DNA of 64,000 nucleotides from an uncultured Muribaculaceae bacterium (lineage in GTDB: Bacteria; Bacteroidota; Bacteroidia; Bacteroidales; Muribaculaceae), in contig CAJUIW010000009.1 of the NCBI GenBank assembly GCA_910586895.1, forward strand, positions 41,867 through 105,866. The letters run 5' to 3'. The notes under the pieces were generated by a model, which saw only the letters and a list, made by a program, of their open reading frames with translations, had not been told where the DNA came from and did not search any database. Of this stretch, positions 18,342 to 26,596 are shown piece by piece. The stretch's first letter is position 1. Every line of letters begins with the position of its first letter. The position numbers and the translations under genes are program-made.

Positions 18342-18515
18342 TTATTTTGCTGATTTTGATACATATCCTACAAGTACAAGGATGAATGCCACAAGTGACA
18401 GTCCGGCACCGATTGAAGGATAGATGACGCTTGCTCCGGGAGTAAACAGAGTAGCTACAAGGAAACCAATTGCCACAATGGCAAAAATAATAGCTAAAAC
18501 GATTAAAATTTTCAT
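18342..18515 (-). CDS. small two-pass membrane protein (57 aa)
   Basis: An ATG at 18515 opens 57 codons to a TAA at 18342. The product begins MKILIVLAIIFAIVAIGFLV and has two hydrophobic helices, at about 2-22 and 34-52, separated by a TPGASVIYPSIG turn, with a short KSAK tail. No family is recognised. Reality is supported by the clean hydrophobic pattern, good codons and a strong terminator immediately downstream on the same strand. It sits alone between speA and the nitroreductase gene. Similar tiny two-helix proteins are common in Bacteroidales genomes, generally unannotated. Confidence 0.7.
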   Translation of the reverse strand: MKILIVLAIIFAIVAIGFLVATLFTPGASVIYPSIGAGLSLVAFILVLVGYVSKSAK

Positions 18516-18627
18516 AACTGAATATCTTTAGAGAGTTTTCTTATGTTGTTTTATCTTATAACACAGAGTCAGTTAAGTTAGATGCGGCCCGGCTGAACAT
18601 TTAACATTCTTTTACCTATATATGGAC

Positions 18628-18635
18628 TAAATTTG
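18628..18635 (+). promoter_or_regulatory. -7 box of the nitroreductase gene
   Basis: TAAATTTG, full consensus, ending only 4 bp before the ATG at 18640. A transcript starting the usual few bases downstream would be leaderless or nearly so. Confidence 0.55.
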
Positions 18636-18639
18636 CATC

Positions 18640-19419
18640 ATGAATATCAAACAGACCATAGAGCACCGTACTTCCGTGCGCACCTACTCCCCCACACCGC
18701 TTGATGAAAGCCATATAGCAGCTCTGCAGACAAGCATAGACACCGCAGGCACTCCCTTCGGAGGCGATATAAAGATCGGCCTTGTTCATTTCACTAATGA
18801 TGCTCCGGCTCGTCCCGGCACCTATGGCGTAATCAAGGGAGCCGAATGGTTCATGGTGATGTCAGCCGCCGATGATGACCGCTCATGGCTATCTGCAGGC
18901 TTCATGATGGAGCAGCCTGTACTCGAAGCTACCGAACTCGGCTTAGGGACATGCTGGATGGCCGCCACATTCAGCAGCAAGCAGTTTTCAAAAGTATTTG
19001 AAGCTCCTGAAGGGCAAAAAATTATGATGGTATCGCCCGTAGGATACCCGGTCGGCAGGAAGCGCATTCTGGAACGGATAACCGGAATGATTGCAAAATC
19101 ACGCACACGCAAGGAGTTCAGCACCCTGTTCCGCGACACAGATACGGACAGCCGCTTCAACGATGCCCTTGAAATGATGCGGCTTGCTCCCTCGTCAGTC
19201 AACTCACAGCCCTGGCGCGCTATAGTCAGTCAGGGAGCCGTGCACTTCTACAATGCAGGCAAGGGCCGACTTTCGCTCGTGGATATGGGTATCGGGCTAT
19301 GCCACTTCTATCTGACATGCCGGCATAACGGCATAGAGGGCAAATTCCAACAAGCCGAAGCACCGCAATTTGACAAAGCCACCTACGTCTGCTCATTCCT
19401 AACGGATCAAGGCCAATAG
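18640..19419 (+). CDS. nitroreductase family protein (TM1586-like)
   Basis: 259 aa. The N-terminal RTSVRTYSPTPLDESHI resembles the FMN-binding start of nitroreductases. A second block, MMRLAPSSVNSQPWRAIV at about 187-204, is the substrate/FMN segment. ELGLGTCWMAATF (about 103-115) fits the conserved middle. The two-lobed arrangement matches the TM1586 putative nitroreductase family, not the small dimeric NfsB type. It probably reduces an unknown substrate with a flavin in the cytoplasm. It is monocistronic, with a -7 box almost touching the start. Confidence 0.85.
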   Translation: MNIKQTIEHRTSVRTYSPTPLDESHIAALQTSIDTAGTPFGGDIKIGLVHFTNDAPARPGTYGVIKGAEWFMVMSAADDDRSWLSAGFMMEQPVLEATELGLGTCWMAATFSSKQFSKVFEAPEGQKIMMVSPVGYPVGRKRILERITGMIAKSRTRKEFSTLFRDTDTDSRFNDALEMMRLAPSSVNSQPWRAIVSQGAVHFYNAGKGRLSLVDMGIGLCHFYLTCRHNGIEGKFQQAEAPQFDKATYVCSFLTDQGQ

Positions 19420-19451
19420 CATTATTGCATAGTTTATGCCTAATCGCAAGC

Positions 19452-19494
19452 AAAAAAAGTGGTGACCTCAACCGAAAATCAGCCAGGCCACCAC
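19452..19494 (-). terminator. terminator of the exported-protein cassette
   Basis: GTGGTGACCT (19459-19468) pairs with AGGCCACCAC (19485-19494) with one mismatch. On the minus strand it is followed by a run of seven T. It closes the operon reading from 24282 to 19517. Confidence 0.82.
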
Positions 19495-19516
19495 ATTGAT
19501 GGGATTAGATAGTTTT

Positions 19517-19978
19517 TTACTCTTGCTTCAATGGTGTGATGAAGATGAACACTTGTTGGCCGTCGGAGGCTGAGAAGTTGGTAAGGTGTTCGAGTTGCTT
19601 CACGTAACCAGCGGAGTGCTCGCGGATGTTTTCTATAATCTCTGTGTCAGATGTACCGTCGGCTTTCTCCGTTGTGCGGATTATAATGTCATCGGTTATG
19701 TCAGAGCCATTAAAGAAGCGCGAAGCCTGCGACATGGCCTTGACCTGAGCCACACGGTTAAGAGCTGCATCTGTCTTATATTTTGTCTTGTCGAGCTTGA
19801 CAACCGACATAAGATAGGCGTTATCGTAGTCTTCAACGGCCTTCACTCCATCAAACGGCGCATTTTCATACATACGTACAAGAAAGTTTGTCAAAGCAGT
19901 CTTCTCTTGGTTATAGCTTTGAGAGAATGCGCACAATGTAATGAGTAAATTAATTGTGATTATTAGAATTCGCTCCAT
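19517..19978 (-). CDS. exported protein of unknown function (cassette gene 5)
   Basis: 153 aa, unrecognised family. It begins with a signal sequence (MERILIITINLLITLCAFSQS). The mature part contains ALTNFLVRMYENAPFDGVKAVEDYDNAYLMSVVKLD and a C-terminal QVFIFITPLKQE. The pattern resembles short exported proteins of Bacteroidales such as the DUF4252 type, but I cannot assign it. It is the last gene of a five-gene minus-strand unit and overlaps the preceding membrane protein gene by 29 bp. The start at 19978 is supported by the signal peptide. A terminator follows 23 bp downstream. Confidence 0.7.
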   Translation of the reverse strand: MERILIITINLLITLCAFSQSYNQEKTALTNFLVRMYENAPFDGVKAVEDYDNAYLMSVVKLDKTKYKTDAALNRVAQVKAMSQASRFFNGSDITDDIIIRTTEKADGTSDTEIIENIREHSAGYVKQLEHLTNFSASDGQQVFIFITPLKQE

Positions 19979-20729
19979 GGTTAACCTCCTTTTCTTTGTA
20001 GTTTTGATAATCTTCGAGGATGATTGAGTATATCCGATTTTGTCTTGAAACCATAGTAAAAAATATAGACAAGCACATCAGAAATAATTGCCATTCTTCA
20101 ATATGTAAGCAAGGAATCATGAAAAAACCGAAAAACGATGGCAAAAGCAAGTTGCGCAGCAATGTTACCTGCGATTCCATGACAGACACTGACGATATTT
20201 TATTACGTTCTAAAAGCCAATAATATATTTTGTAATATTTAATTTCTGCCCATGGATATTTTCTTGGTGGTCTCCTTCTAAAAGACTCTGTCCACTTTTC
20301 CCAAATATCACAAAACATCTTCTTCAAACACCTTATTACCTTGCAAAAATACCAAAGCTCATTCCGATCGGATGGTTCAATATAGAACTCACATACAATA
20401 TATCTATAGCCCGGATTGCGTTGAATCAATTTCAGCGCCTGCAACTCAATGAAAGCGCTATTGTTCCGAAAGCCACGCCATATACCATCTGAAATCCAGT
20501 TGATGATAAGACCAAGAACATACGCACCAGCAAAAAACATCAGCATTTGTATGGTGGTCATCAAAGTGGTATTCTCAGACATAATTTTGCATCCGCAGCA
20601 TATAATTTTAGGATTCTCAATCAGTAAATTCGGGAACCACTTTGCAACAATCATAGCCAAACCTACGCTTCCCGGAACAAATATCCCGAGAAAGTCGTAG
20701 GATGTGATTCTATCCACAGCATTTGTCAT
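19950..20729 (-). CDS. multi-pass membrane protein of unknown function (cassette gene 4)
   Basis: 259 aa. Hydrophobic segments lie at about 12-30 (DFLGIFVPGSVGLAMIVAKW), 58-80 (TTIQMLMFFAGAYVLGLIINW), and a closely spaced pair at 195-235. The middle is a basic cytoplasmic-looking loop (RRRPPRKYPWAEIKYYKIYYWLLER), followed by VMESQVTLLRNLLLPSF. The DFxGxFxPGSxxL start, the YVLGLI helix and the ESQxxxLRNLL block recur in membrane proteins of unknown function, some near defence genes (recollection, not a search). It is the only member of the cassette without a signal peptide. It overlaps the upstream gene by 4 bp. Confidence 0.72.
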   Translation of the reverse strand: MTNAVDRITSYDFLGIFVPGSVGLAMIVAKWFPNLLIENPKIICCGCKIMSENTTLMTTIQMLMFFAGAYVLGLIINWISDGIWRGFRNNSAFIELQALKLIQRNPGYRYIVCEFYIEPSDRNELWYFCKVIRCLKKMFCDIWEKWTESFRRRPPRKYPWAEIKYYKIYYWLLERNKISSVSVMESQVTLLRNLLLPSFFGFFMIPCLHIEEWQLFLMCLSIFFTMVSRQNRIYSIILEDYQNYKEKEVNHGANSNNHN

Positions 20730-22327
20730 CTGTCTTTTGCTACAACTTTGAATGATGAATACTGTTGTATGTCTTTAGTCGGGATTATGACAAATATTTT
20801 CCATCCTCCAGTTGTTCGTCGTGATCCCAACTTACAATCTTGAATTCGCTCTTTTTGGTCAAATTGGAAAAGCGTCGCATCAAACCCAAAATTCTGGGTA
20901 CCAGTGTACCACTGCGTAGTCGAACCAAGCACCAACAATGGACTAAACAATCCAGTTCCACCCACTATCCAATTGCGATATTTATCCATATAGTCTTCAC
21001 CAAAATGATAATTATAATTGACCGGCAAAACATTCGTAGAGTCATTGAAATTACGAATATCATCTACAATTTTTATTGGAAAAAAATCCGACTGCTGCCC
21101 AGTATTGTCCAATATCACAAAGTTTTGCTTGTTGTTTTGTATGATTTGAGCAACTTCTTTTCCCCATTTATCTAAGGTTTTATCGCTATTTCTTAGAAAC
21201 TTGCCAAAGTCTGAGTCAAAGTAGTATTTTCCTATTGGCAGATTCCGACTATAATAAATCTCTCGTTCTTCATTACTTAAAGACAGTTGGTTAATAGTGT
21301 TTTCTATATATTGATATACTTGTGAATCCTCTGCCTTTCGTCCTTCATTAGGCAACCAATATATATTCATCGGAATAATACAGTAATTATCACAGTTTTG
21401 CACATCCACTAAAAAATCATCAGCTCCTACATTAAAGGGTATTTCGGTTCCTGTATTGCCAATATACCAATATCTATCTTTTTTTTCACATTTAAGCAAT
21501 TGAGGTTCTTCTACTTCTAATTCCCAGTGCATTGTTGTTTTACAAAGATTATCAATCATAGGCAACATATTATACAAGGCCTTTAACTCATTTTCTTTTT
21601 GGAGATTGAAGAGTTTCAGTTCCATACCGAATGTGTTTCCTGCGAACTCACATTCGCTACCGTGGTTCTTTGCATATGTGATAAGGTGCGGGAGACTTAC
21701 AGTGGCGTTAACGGTTATCATATATCCACTTCCATCGGGCTTTTCGAATGACGATACTTCCTTGTAATCCTTGATAGAACCGTTGCTAACGGTCACGATT
21801 TCGTCCTTCACGAGTTCATCGTTGAGAATTGTTGTGTTAGCAGACACAAACGCACCATAAGCTTGTTCGATAGCTGTGCGCAGGGCATTTTTCAATGCAT
21901 CGTCTTTCGTTGCACCGTCAGATGATACTGTCAATGAAATTTCCTCATTAGTATTTGATTTCTTTGGTTGCGAGTTGTTTTGAGAGGAGGCATCAGTACC
22001 CGGATCAGTGACAGCATCTATATTTTGAGTCAAGACAATATCTTCTATGGATATGTCGGTATTGGAGATATGAGTCTGATTAGTGTTGCCTCCGTTTTCA
22101 AACTTGCCGATGACCTCAGATAGTTTACCGAGTTCCTCGCCCTTTCTTTGAATAACAGCAGAAGGTGCACCTTGCTCGATGAGTTTATTGTACTCTTTTT
22201 CTAATTGGGTGTACTCCTTTTTGAGTACTTTAAGTTCTTTGTTTACGGTTGAATCAGCATTTATTTCTATAACATAGAATGCCGAAACCATTATTATGGC
22301 TACGAAAAGTTTAAATGTCTGTTTCAT
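20726..22327 (-). CDS. exported protein with coiled coil and FlgT/LPP20-like domain (cassette gene 3)
   Basis: 533 aa. A signal peptide (MKQTFKLFVAIIMVSAFYVIEINA) precedes a coiled coil at about 28-75 (KELKVLKKEYTQLEKEYNKL). A Ser/Asn/Thr-rich linker follows, then at about 130-215 a domain like the FlgT N-terminal/LPP20 type: VSSDGATKDDALKNALRTA, AYGAFVSANTTILNDELV and VSNGSIKDYKEV. In other bacteria this fold occurs in periplasmic flagellar or secretion-associated proteins. The remaining C-terminal half (220-533) is not recognised; it contains many Trp and Tyr and looks mostly beta. Gene order and the 15 bp gap put it in the same transcript as its neighbours. Confidence 0.78.
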   Translation of the reverse strand: MKQTFKLFVAIIMVSAFYVIEINADSTVNKELKVLKKEYTQLEKEYNKLIEQGAPSAVIQRKGEELGKLSEVIGKFENGGNTNQTHISNTDISIEDIVLTQNIDAVTDPGTDASSQNNSQPKKSNTNEEISLTVSSDGATKDDALKNALRTAIEQAYGAFVSANTTILNDELVKDEIVTVSNGSIKDYKEVSSFEKPDGSGYMITVNATVSLPHLITYAKNHGSECEFAGNTFGMELKLFNLQKENELKALYNMLPMIDNLCKTTMHWELEVEEPQLLKCEKKDRYWYIGNTGTEIPFNVGADDFLVDVQNCDNYCIIPMNIYWLPNEGRKAEDSQVYQYIENTINQLSLSNEEREIYYSRNLPIGKYYFDSDFGKFLRNSDKTLDKWGKEVAQIIQNNKQNFVILDNTGQQSDFFPIKIVDDIRNFNDSTNVLPVNYNYHFGEDYMDKYRNWIVGGTGLFSPLLVLGSTTQWYTGTQNFGFDATLFQFDQKERIQDCKLGSRRTTGGWKIFVIIPTKDIQQYSSFKVVAKDR

Positions 22328-22342
22328 GATTTTGATTGGGTT

Positions 22343-23323
22343 TTACCAGTTAAGATATACTTTTGTTTGGGGTTGGTTCTCTGCCCATTTTTCAGCGACT
22401 GAGCGACAGGCGGCAATGGTTGCCATTTTGCGTTGATGGGAGTTCTGTTGCGCCTTTTGGCGTAGTTTCAGTTCTTCGTTGTAGCGTCTGCGATTTTCTT
22501 CCCATTTACACCGCTCGTCGGCTGTAAGCTTTGTTGAGATTTGCAGCTCGAAAGTTTCCTTAGCCGCAAATGATGCTGAGTTTGGGTCGATTTGCGATAG
22601 ATATACGAGCGCTTTTTGCGCGCCGATGGAGTCAGGCGAGGCCGACCATTCGGATTTTGCTTTAGACAATAGGGATGCCCCCTCACTATCAATTTTGCGT
22701 TGATAAATTTCGGCAGCCTTTTGCTGTGCTTTAGCGAAACAATCAGTGCAGATATTGGGCACGTCAATCAGCGATGCTATTGCTTCATCAAAATTTCCGA
22801 GTCCGGCATCGGTTTCAGCTTTTGCCACTATTGTATTACAATTCGCGTAGTAATATGTGCCAATCTTATCATACGCATCTGTCAGCATCCTCTTAATTTC
22901 CGCGTTTGCAGGTTTGATTTTTGCGATGGCGGTGCTCCATGCTTTTGTTTCATTGATGCCGATGCCCGTGAGCGTTAAAGAGCACGACGCATACGTTTTA
23001 TTTTCCACCACGTCTCCAACTACAAAGGTGATTTCAACCGTTTGATTGATGCGTGGAGGTGTAGTTGGAGCTACATCTTTCGTAACAACTAACGGTTTTG
23101 CCACAATCACGAATCGGTCGCAACGCTCGGCGCTTCCATAGCCATCAGTGGTTGCCATTTGCTGCATCTTGCTTTCAAGAGCAGAAACAGCAGCTTGTGG
23201 CATAGTTCCCGATTGGTTATTCACAACCGAAAAAAATGCGACACGCCCATCATTTTGTTGCTGCGCGAATATGTTGACTGCGACAAATAGGCTAAGAGCT
23301 ATGCAATTGAATAATCTTTTCAT
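22343..23323 (-). CDS. exported helical-repeat protein, CsgG/LpoB-like start (cassette gene 2)
   Basis: 326 aa. Signal peptide MKRLFNCIALSLFVAVNIFA. Residues 25-150 (GRVAFFSVVNNQSG..., CDRFVIVAKPLVVTKDV, TVEITFVVGDV) have the look of a CsgG/LpoB-type alpha/beta domain. The next part (about 150-240) holds TPR-like helices with a CxxC pair (NICTDCFAKAQQKAAEIYQ). The C-terminus is a charged helix rich in Gln, Arg and Lys (RRRYNEELKLRQKAQQNSHQRK), ending QTKVYLNW. The function is unknown; I infer a periplasmic or outer-membrane-associated scaffold. It lies 8 bp downstream of cassette gene 1. Confidence 0.72.
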   Translation of the reverse strand: MKRLFNCIALSLFVAVNIFAQQQNDGRVAFFSVVNNQSGTMPQAAVSALESKMQQMATTDGYGSAERCDRFVIVAKPLVVTKDVAPTTPPRINQTVEITFVVGDVVENKTYASCSLTLTGIGINETKAWSTAIAKIKPANAEIKRMLTDAYDKIGTYYYANCNTIVAKAETDAGLGNFDEAIASLIDVPNICTDCFAKAQQKAAEIYQRKIDSEGASLLSKAKSEWSASPDSIGAQKALVYLSQIDPNSASFAAKETFELQISTKLTADERCKWEENRRRYNEELKLRQKAQQNSHQRKMATIAACRSVAEKWAENQPQTKVYLNW

Positions 23324-23331
23324 GGTTATTG

Positions 23332-24282
23332 TTATTTTTCACCGAGAATAAGGATTGCCTCACCAAGTCCACGAATTACGACTTTCGATGTAATATTGTA
23401 TGGTGGTTTGGCCAGATGCTTGCGCAGAGCAGTTGCGAATACGCGAGCGTCCATTGCACGCTCTTTGTCATCTTTCAAAGGAATGCGTACCTGCTCAAAT
23501 TGAGCGAATGATTCTGTGCCATCGCTGAGATTGAATGAAGCATTGACCGTATTTTCACGCATCCATTGCTGAATACAATCGGTCAGTTCCTCTCCATCAT
23601 ACTCAGTTTCAAGATCGTTCTCCCAATTATCCCAGCAGCGCACGGTTAGAGCGATTTCACGACCATTTTTCTTTTGATCGGCATACCATTTGTCGAGTTG
23701 CTTGTCAAATTCCTTGACGTTCTCTTTTACTGCCGTCTCCAATGCCACAGGGATTGCTGCGGTTGTCGGTTTTGAGTTGCCGGTAGAGGTGGCGATACGC
23801 TTGTTGGTGTATGCGTCGAATGCCTCGAGTGTGAACGACACAATTTTTCCTGCAGGATCTTTGGTGAAATTCCACCAAAGTTGGATAACGATGTCTGATT
23901 TCATCCGACGCTTGAGCACATCAAGTGGGGTTTCTGCAATCATCGCGCCCGATGTCTTGCTCGACAAGGCGTTGTCCTCGACCTGTTTCACATTGAGCGA
24001 CTTGATTTCCTGCTCGGCATCCTTGAGTGAATAGCCCATAGATGTCAACACGCTGCCAACTTTTGAAATGACCTGTGGCAGTTCGATGTCTTCGACAAAC
24101 GCACGCTGGTAATCGGGGACGCTGACGGTTGTTCCCTGATTGTCGAATTTTTGCATGAAGTAACGCTGAGTACACCAGTTGTCGCTTGGCAGTATCATCA
24201 CCGTCGGCTTTTTTACATTTTCAGCTTTAGCCATAAACATAAAGCTAATCAGGAGAATCAATGAAAGGAACTTTTTTCTCAT
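23332..24282 (-). CDS. exported protein, probably DUF6175-like (cassette gene 1)
   Basis: 316 aa. Signal peptide MRKKFLSLILLISFMFMAKA, then KPTVMILPSDNWCTQRYFMQ at about 24-43, which I associate from memory with the Bacteroidota family DUF6175. A middle segment, MKSDIVIQLWWNF (about 128), followed by SFTLEAFDAYTNKRIATSTG, resembles the CsgG/LpoB/TolB-N style of envelope proteins. The C-terminal part (DARVFATALRKHL ... SKVVIRGLGEAILILG) looks like a second small alpha/beta domain. It is first in the operon. No clear -33/-7 promoter is visible in the 55 bp before it, so it may be read from the transcript upstream. Confidence 0.75.
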   Translation of the reverse strand: MRKKFLSLILLISFMFMAKAENVKKPTVMILPSDNWCTQRYFMQKFDNQGTTVSVPDYQRAFVEDIELPQVISKVGSVLTSMGYSLKDAEQEIKSLNVKQVEDNALSSKTSGAMIAETPLDVLKRRMKSDIVIQLWWNFTKDPAGKIVSFTLEAFDAYTNKRIATSTGNSKPTTAAIPVALETAVKENVKEFDKQLDKWYADQKKNGREIALTVRCWDNWENDLETEYDGEELTDCIQQWMRENTVNASFNLSDGTESFAQFEQVRIPLKDDKERAMDARVFATALRKHLAKPPYNITSKVVIRGLGEAILILGEK

Positions 24283-24337
24283 CTTGACATTAGATGGTAC
24301 CGCAGGACTCCCCTCGTTGGCATTAGATTGGTTTATA

Positions 24338-24441
24338 AAGAAAAAGCGTGAGAGCCGTACTGTTTGCTCGTCCCGCTATCAGAGGCTCTGGTATTGCCCA
24401 TCTCAGTTGAACGAGCAAACTTGCAGAGCCTCACGCAGAAT
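24338..24441 (-). terminator. large hairpin with T-rich tail
   Basis: Outer arms GCGTGAG / CTCACGC and inner arms GTTTGCTCGT (24362-24371) / ACGAGCAAAC (24411-24420) pair perfectly, with an internal loop of 9 bases on each side. The minus strand continues with TTTTTCTTTATAAAC. That tail matches the tail of the pfp terminator in 16 of 18 bases. Confidence 0.65.
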
Positions 24442-24650
24442 ATGCTATACGCCCATACCCAACGCTCACGCGTCGAGTGCGGACGGAATATACATATCCA
24501 CTTTGGCATCTACCGTTTGCTTCATTCTTGACTGAGATTGAAATTTACCAGATTTCTGATAGCCAAGAAGAGCGTCAAGTAAACGCTTTTCGTATGTCAG
24601 TTGCAGCCCACCCACATTGCCCTTGACCGGGCTCTGCGATGCGGCCTGTG
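24338..24650 (-). ncRNA. candidate short transcript with terminal hairpin
   Basis: This 563 bp gap holds a full expression unit on the minus strand but no convincing gene. A promoter (24655-24685) is followed by about 300 bases ending in a large hairpin (24348-24441) and a T-rich tail. The only ORF (24466-24657, TTG start lying inside the promoter) encodes 63 unrecognised residues; a MWVGCN peptide could start at 24617. The sequence does not show the signatures of RNase P RNA, SRP RNA or tmRNA. It may be a small RNA, a leader, or a decayed gene. Confidence 0.38.
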
Positions 24651-24654
24651 ACCG

Positions 24655-24685
24655 CAAAGTAAGCGAATTTATTTTAAAATACCAA
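24655..24685 (-). promoter_or_regulatory. promoter of the short transcript
   Basis: On the minus strand: TTG (24685-24683), spacing 20, TTACTTTG (24662-24655). The same -33, spacing and -7 word occur before acpP. Confidence 0.55.
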
Positions 24686-24780
24686 TATTTCGCTCAAAAT
24701 CGGTATTTTGAAGCATCCATTGTGTCAAAGGGAATTAAAGGGACATCGTGTCACAATACTAAGAACACGTTCATAAAGAA

Positions 24781-24819
24781 AGAGCGCCCGTTGAGCCGAC
24801 ATGGCTCGATGGGCGCTCT
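24781..24819 (-). terminator. terminator of pfp
   Basis: AGAGCGCCCGTTGAGCC (24781-24797) pairs with GGCTCGATGGGCGCTCT (24803-24819), with G-T pairs allowed, then TTCTTTATG on the minus strand. Confidence 0.83.
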
Positions 24820-24845
24820 CTGCAAGCTGGATTTAGGTTATATCT

Positions 24846-26492
24846 TTACTTATCGAGGTGTTCGTAGTGAAGAGTCTTGGTGGGCTGGTCACATACTTCA
24901 GCAGGACCGAAGTACTGGATCGGGCCGGGGAAGACATACTGGGTATTGATGGCCCAGTCAGCGCGCTTGGCAGCGAAACGCTGGAAAGGTGTGCCATCGA
25001 TACGTACGAGAGCCTTCTGTATAACGGGCTTCATCTCACCGTGACGACGTTCCATATTGAACATCATAGAGATTGGAATACCACCTGCGAGCCACTGTAC
25101 TGAGGGCTTTTTGAGGTTGCGGAGGCTTGAGATGTAGCCGGTAACACCTGCGTTGATAAGGCAAGCGGCATTGAAACCGAGTGCATAGCAGTAGTCAGCG
25201 TCGAAGTTAGAGGGAGCTGCGCAACGACCTTCGTAGCCGAAGAAGTGGTGAAGGGGTGAGAACTTGCCGTTGTACTTGCCTTCGGCACGCATCTCTTCAA
25301 GACGGCGGCCCACCATTTCGCTGAGAAGCTTCTCAGTTTCGATGAGTGAAACCTGAACGTTGCCGTGGGGGTCACGGTCGAGGGTGAGTTGACGTGCAAC
25401 GCCTGCGGGAAGTGAAGCGTAGACAGCTGAATTGTCGGCTGAGAGGTTTTCAATAACGAACTTACGCTGAGCCTCGGCGTCGAGTGAAGAGAAGTCAGCG
25501 TTGTGAGCCAGCAGGTCGTTGAGTTCGGCAATAAGGCTCTTCATGGCGGGGATGAATTCAATCAGGCCCTCAGGGATAAGAACAGTACCGAAGTTGTCGC
25601 CACGGGCAGCGCGGGCAGCCACGATGTCGGCGATATAGTTGACAACATCCTGCAGAGTCTGATTCTTGGCTTCAACCTCTTCAGAGATGATGCAGACATT
25701 GGGCTGAGTCTGGAGTGCGCATTCAAGAGCGATGTGCGAAGCTGAACGGCCCATGAGCTTGATGAAGTGCCAGTACTTCTTGGCTGAGAAGCAGTCGCGC
25801 TGGATGTTACCGATAAGTTCCGAGTAAACCTTTGTAGCGGTGTCGAAGCCGAAAGATGCTTCAACGACTTCGTTCTTGAGGTCGCCGTCGATAGTCTTGG
25901 GGCAGCCGATCACCTGTACGCCGGCACCGATAGCCTTATAGTATTCGGCGAGGATGGCAGCGTTGGTATTGGAGTCGTCACCACCGATAATAACGAGGGC
26001 TGAGATGCCGAGCTGCTTAAGAATTTCAAGACCTTTGTCGAACTGCTCTTTCTTTTCGAGCTTTGTACGGCCTGAACCGATGATGTCAAAACCGCCGGTA
26101 TTGCGATATTCGTCAATGATGTCAGCTGTCAGCTCAATATATTTGTGGTCAACCAGACCGCCGGGGCCCATAAGGAAACCGTAGAGGCGGCTGTCCTTGT
26201 TGATGCGCTTGATGCCATCGAAAAGACCGCAGATTACATTGTGTCCGCCGGGAGCCTGACCGCCAGAAAGTATAACGCCAACATTTACGGACTTGCCTAC
26301 CATGGGGTTAGGGTTCTTTTCGAAACGAAGTTCGGGCATACCGTAGGTGTTGGGGAACAGTTTGGCAATCTCTTCCTGGTCAGCCACTGACTGAGTAGGA
26401 GCACCTTCAACAGCCATGACAGCACCTGTAAGAGTTACGGGGAGCTTGGGCTGATAAGCGGCGCGAGCTATCTGCAAAGCACTTTTCTTCAT
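24846..26492 (-). CDS. pfp: diphosphate-fructose-6-phosphate 1-phosphotransferase
   Basis: 548 aa, long-form PPi-dependent phosphofructokinase. It interconverts fructose 6-phosphate and fructose 1,6-bisphosphate in glycolysis or gluconeogenesis. GVILSGGQAPGGHN (about 72-85) is the phosphate-binding loop. VIIGGDDSNTNAA has GGDDS at 170-174; the second Asp in place of Gly marks PPi rather than ATP use. PKTIDGDL (about 199) and MGRSASHIALECALQ (about 247) are further catalytic blocks. The length agrees with plant-type or Bacteroides PFP. It is monocistronic, with a matching promoter and terminator. Confidence 0.96.
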   Translation of the reverse strand: MKKSALQIARAAYQPKLPVTLTGAVMAVEGAPTQSVADQEEIAKLFPNTYGMPELRFEKNPNPMVGKSVNVGVILSGGQAPGGHNVICGLFDGIKRINKDSRLYGFLMGPGGLVDHKYIELTADIIDEYRNTGGFDIIGSGRTKLEKKEQFDKGLEILKQLGISALVIIGGDDSNTNAAILAEYYKAIGAGVQVIGCPKTIDGDLKNEVVEASFGFDTATKVYSELIGNIQRDCFSAKKYWHFIKLMGRSASHIALECALQTQPNVCIISEEVEAKNQTLQDVVNYIADIVAARAARGDNFGTVLIPEGLIEFIPAMKSLIAELNDLLAHNADFSSLDAEAQRKFVIENLSADNSAVYASLPAGVARQLTLDRDPHGNVQVSLIETEKLLSEMVGRRLEEMRAEGKYNGKFSPLHHFFGYEGRCAAPSNFDADYCYALGFNAACLINAGVTGYISSLRNLKKPSVQWLAGGIPISMMFNMERRHGEMKPVIQKALVRIDGTPFQRFAAKRADWAINTQYVFPGPIQYFGPAEVCDQPTKTLHYEHLDK

Positions 26493-26553
26493 GTATTTAT
26501 ACGTTAATTTGGTTAGTGTTTCAAGTTAAAAACGGATGATATTTATCCGGGTG

Positions 26554-26584
26554 CAAATTTCGGAAAAATTTTCGTAAATGCCAA
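26554..26584 (-). promoter_or_regulatory. promoter of pfp
   Basis: Minus strand TTG (26584-26582), spacing 20, GAAATTTG (26561-26554; first base of the box differs from T). The start codon is 61 bp downstream. Confidence 0.55.
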
Positions 26585-26596
26585 TGTTCGGGCATC

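Noticed and set aside
24466..24657. 63-codon ORF as a real gene
   Set aside because: It needs a TTG start lying inside the -7 box of the likely promoter, and the translation matches nothing I recognise; kept only as part of the transcript candidate.
24333..24798. Near-identical words GTTTATAAAGAAAAAGCG and GTTCATAAAGAAAGAGCG, as ends of an insertion sequence
   Set aside because: They are in the same orientation, each forms the tail of a hairpin, and no transposase remnant or target duplication lies between; two terminator tails explain them better.
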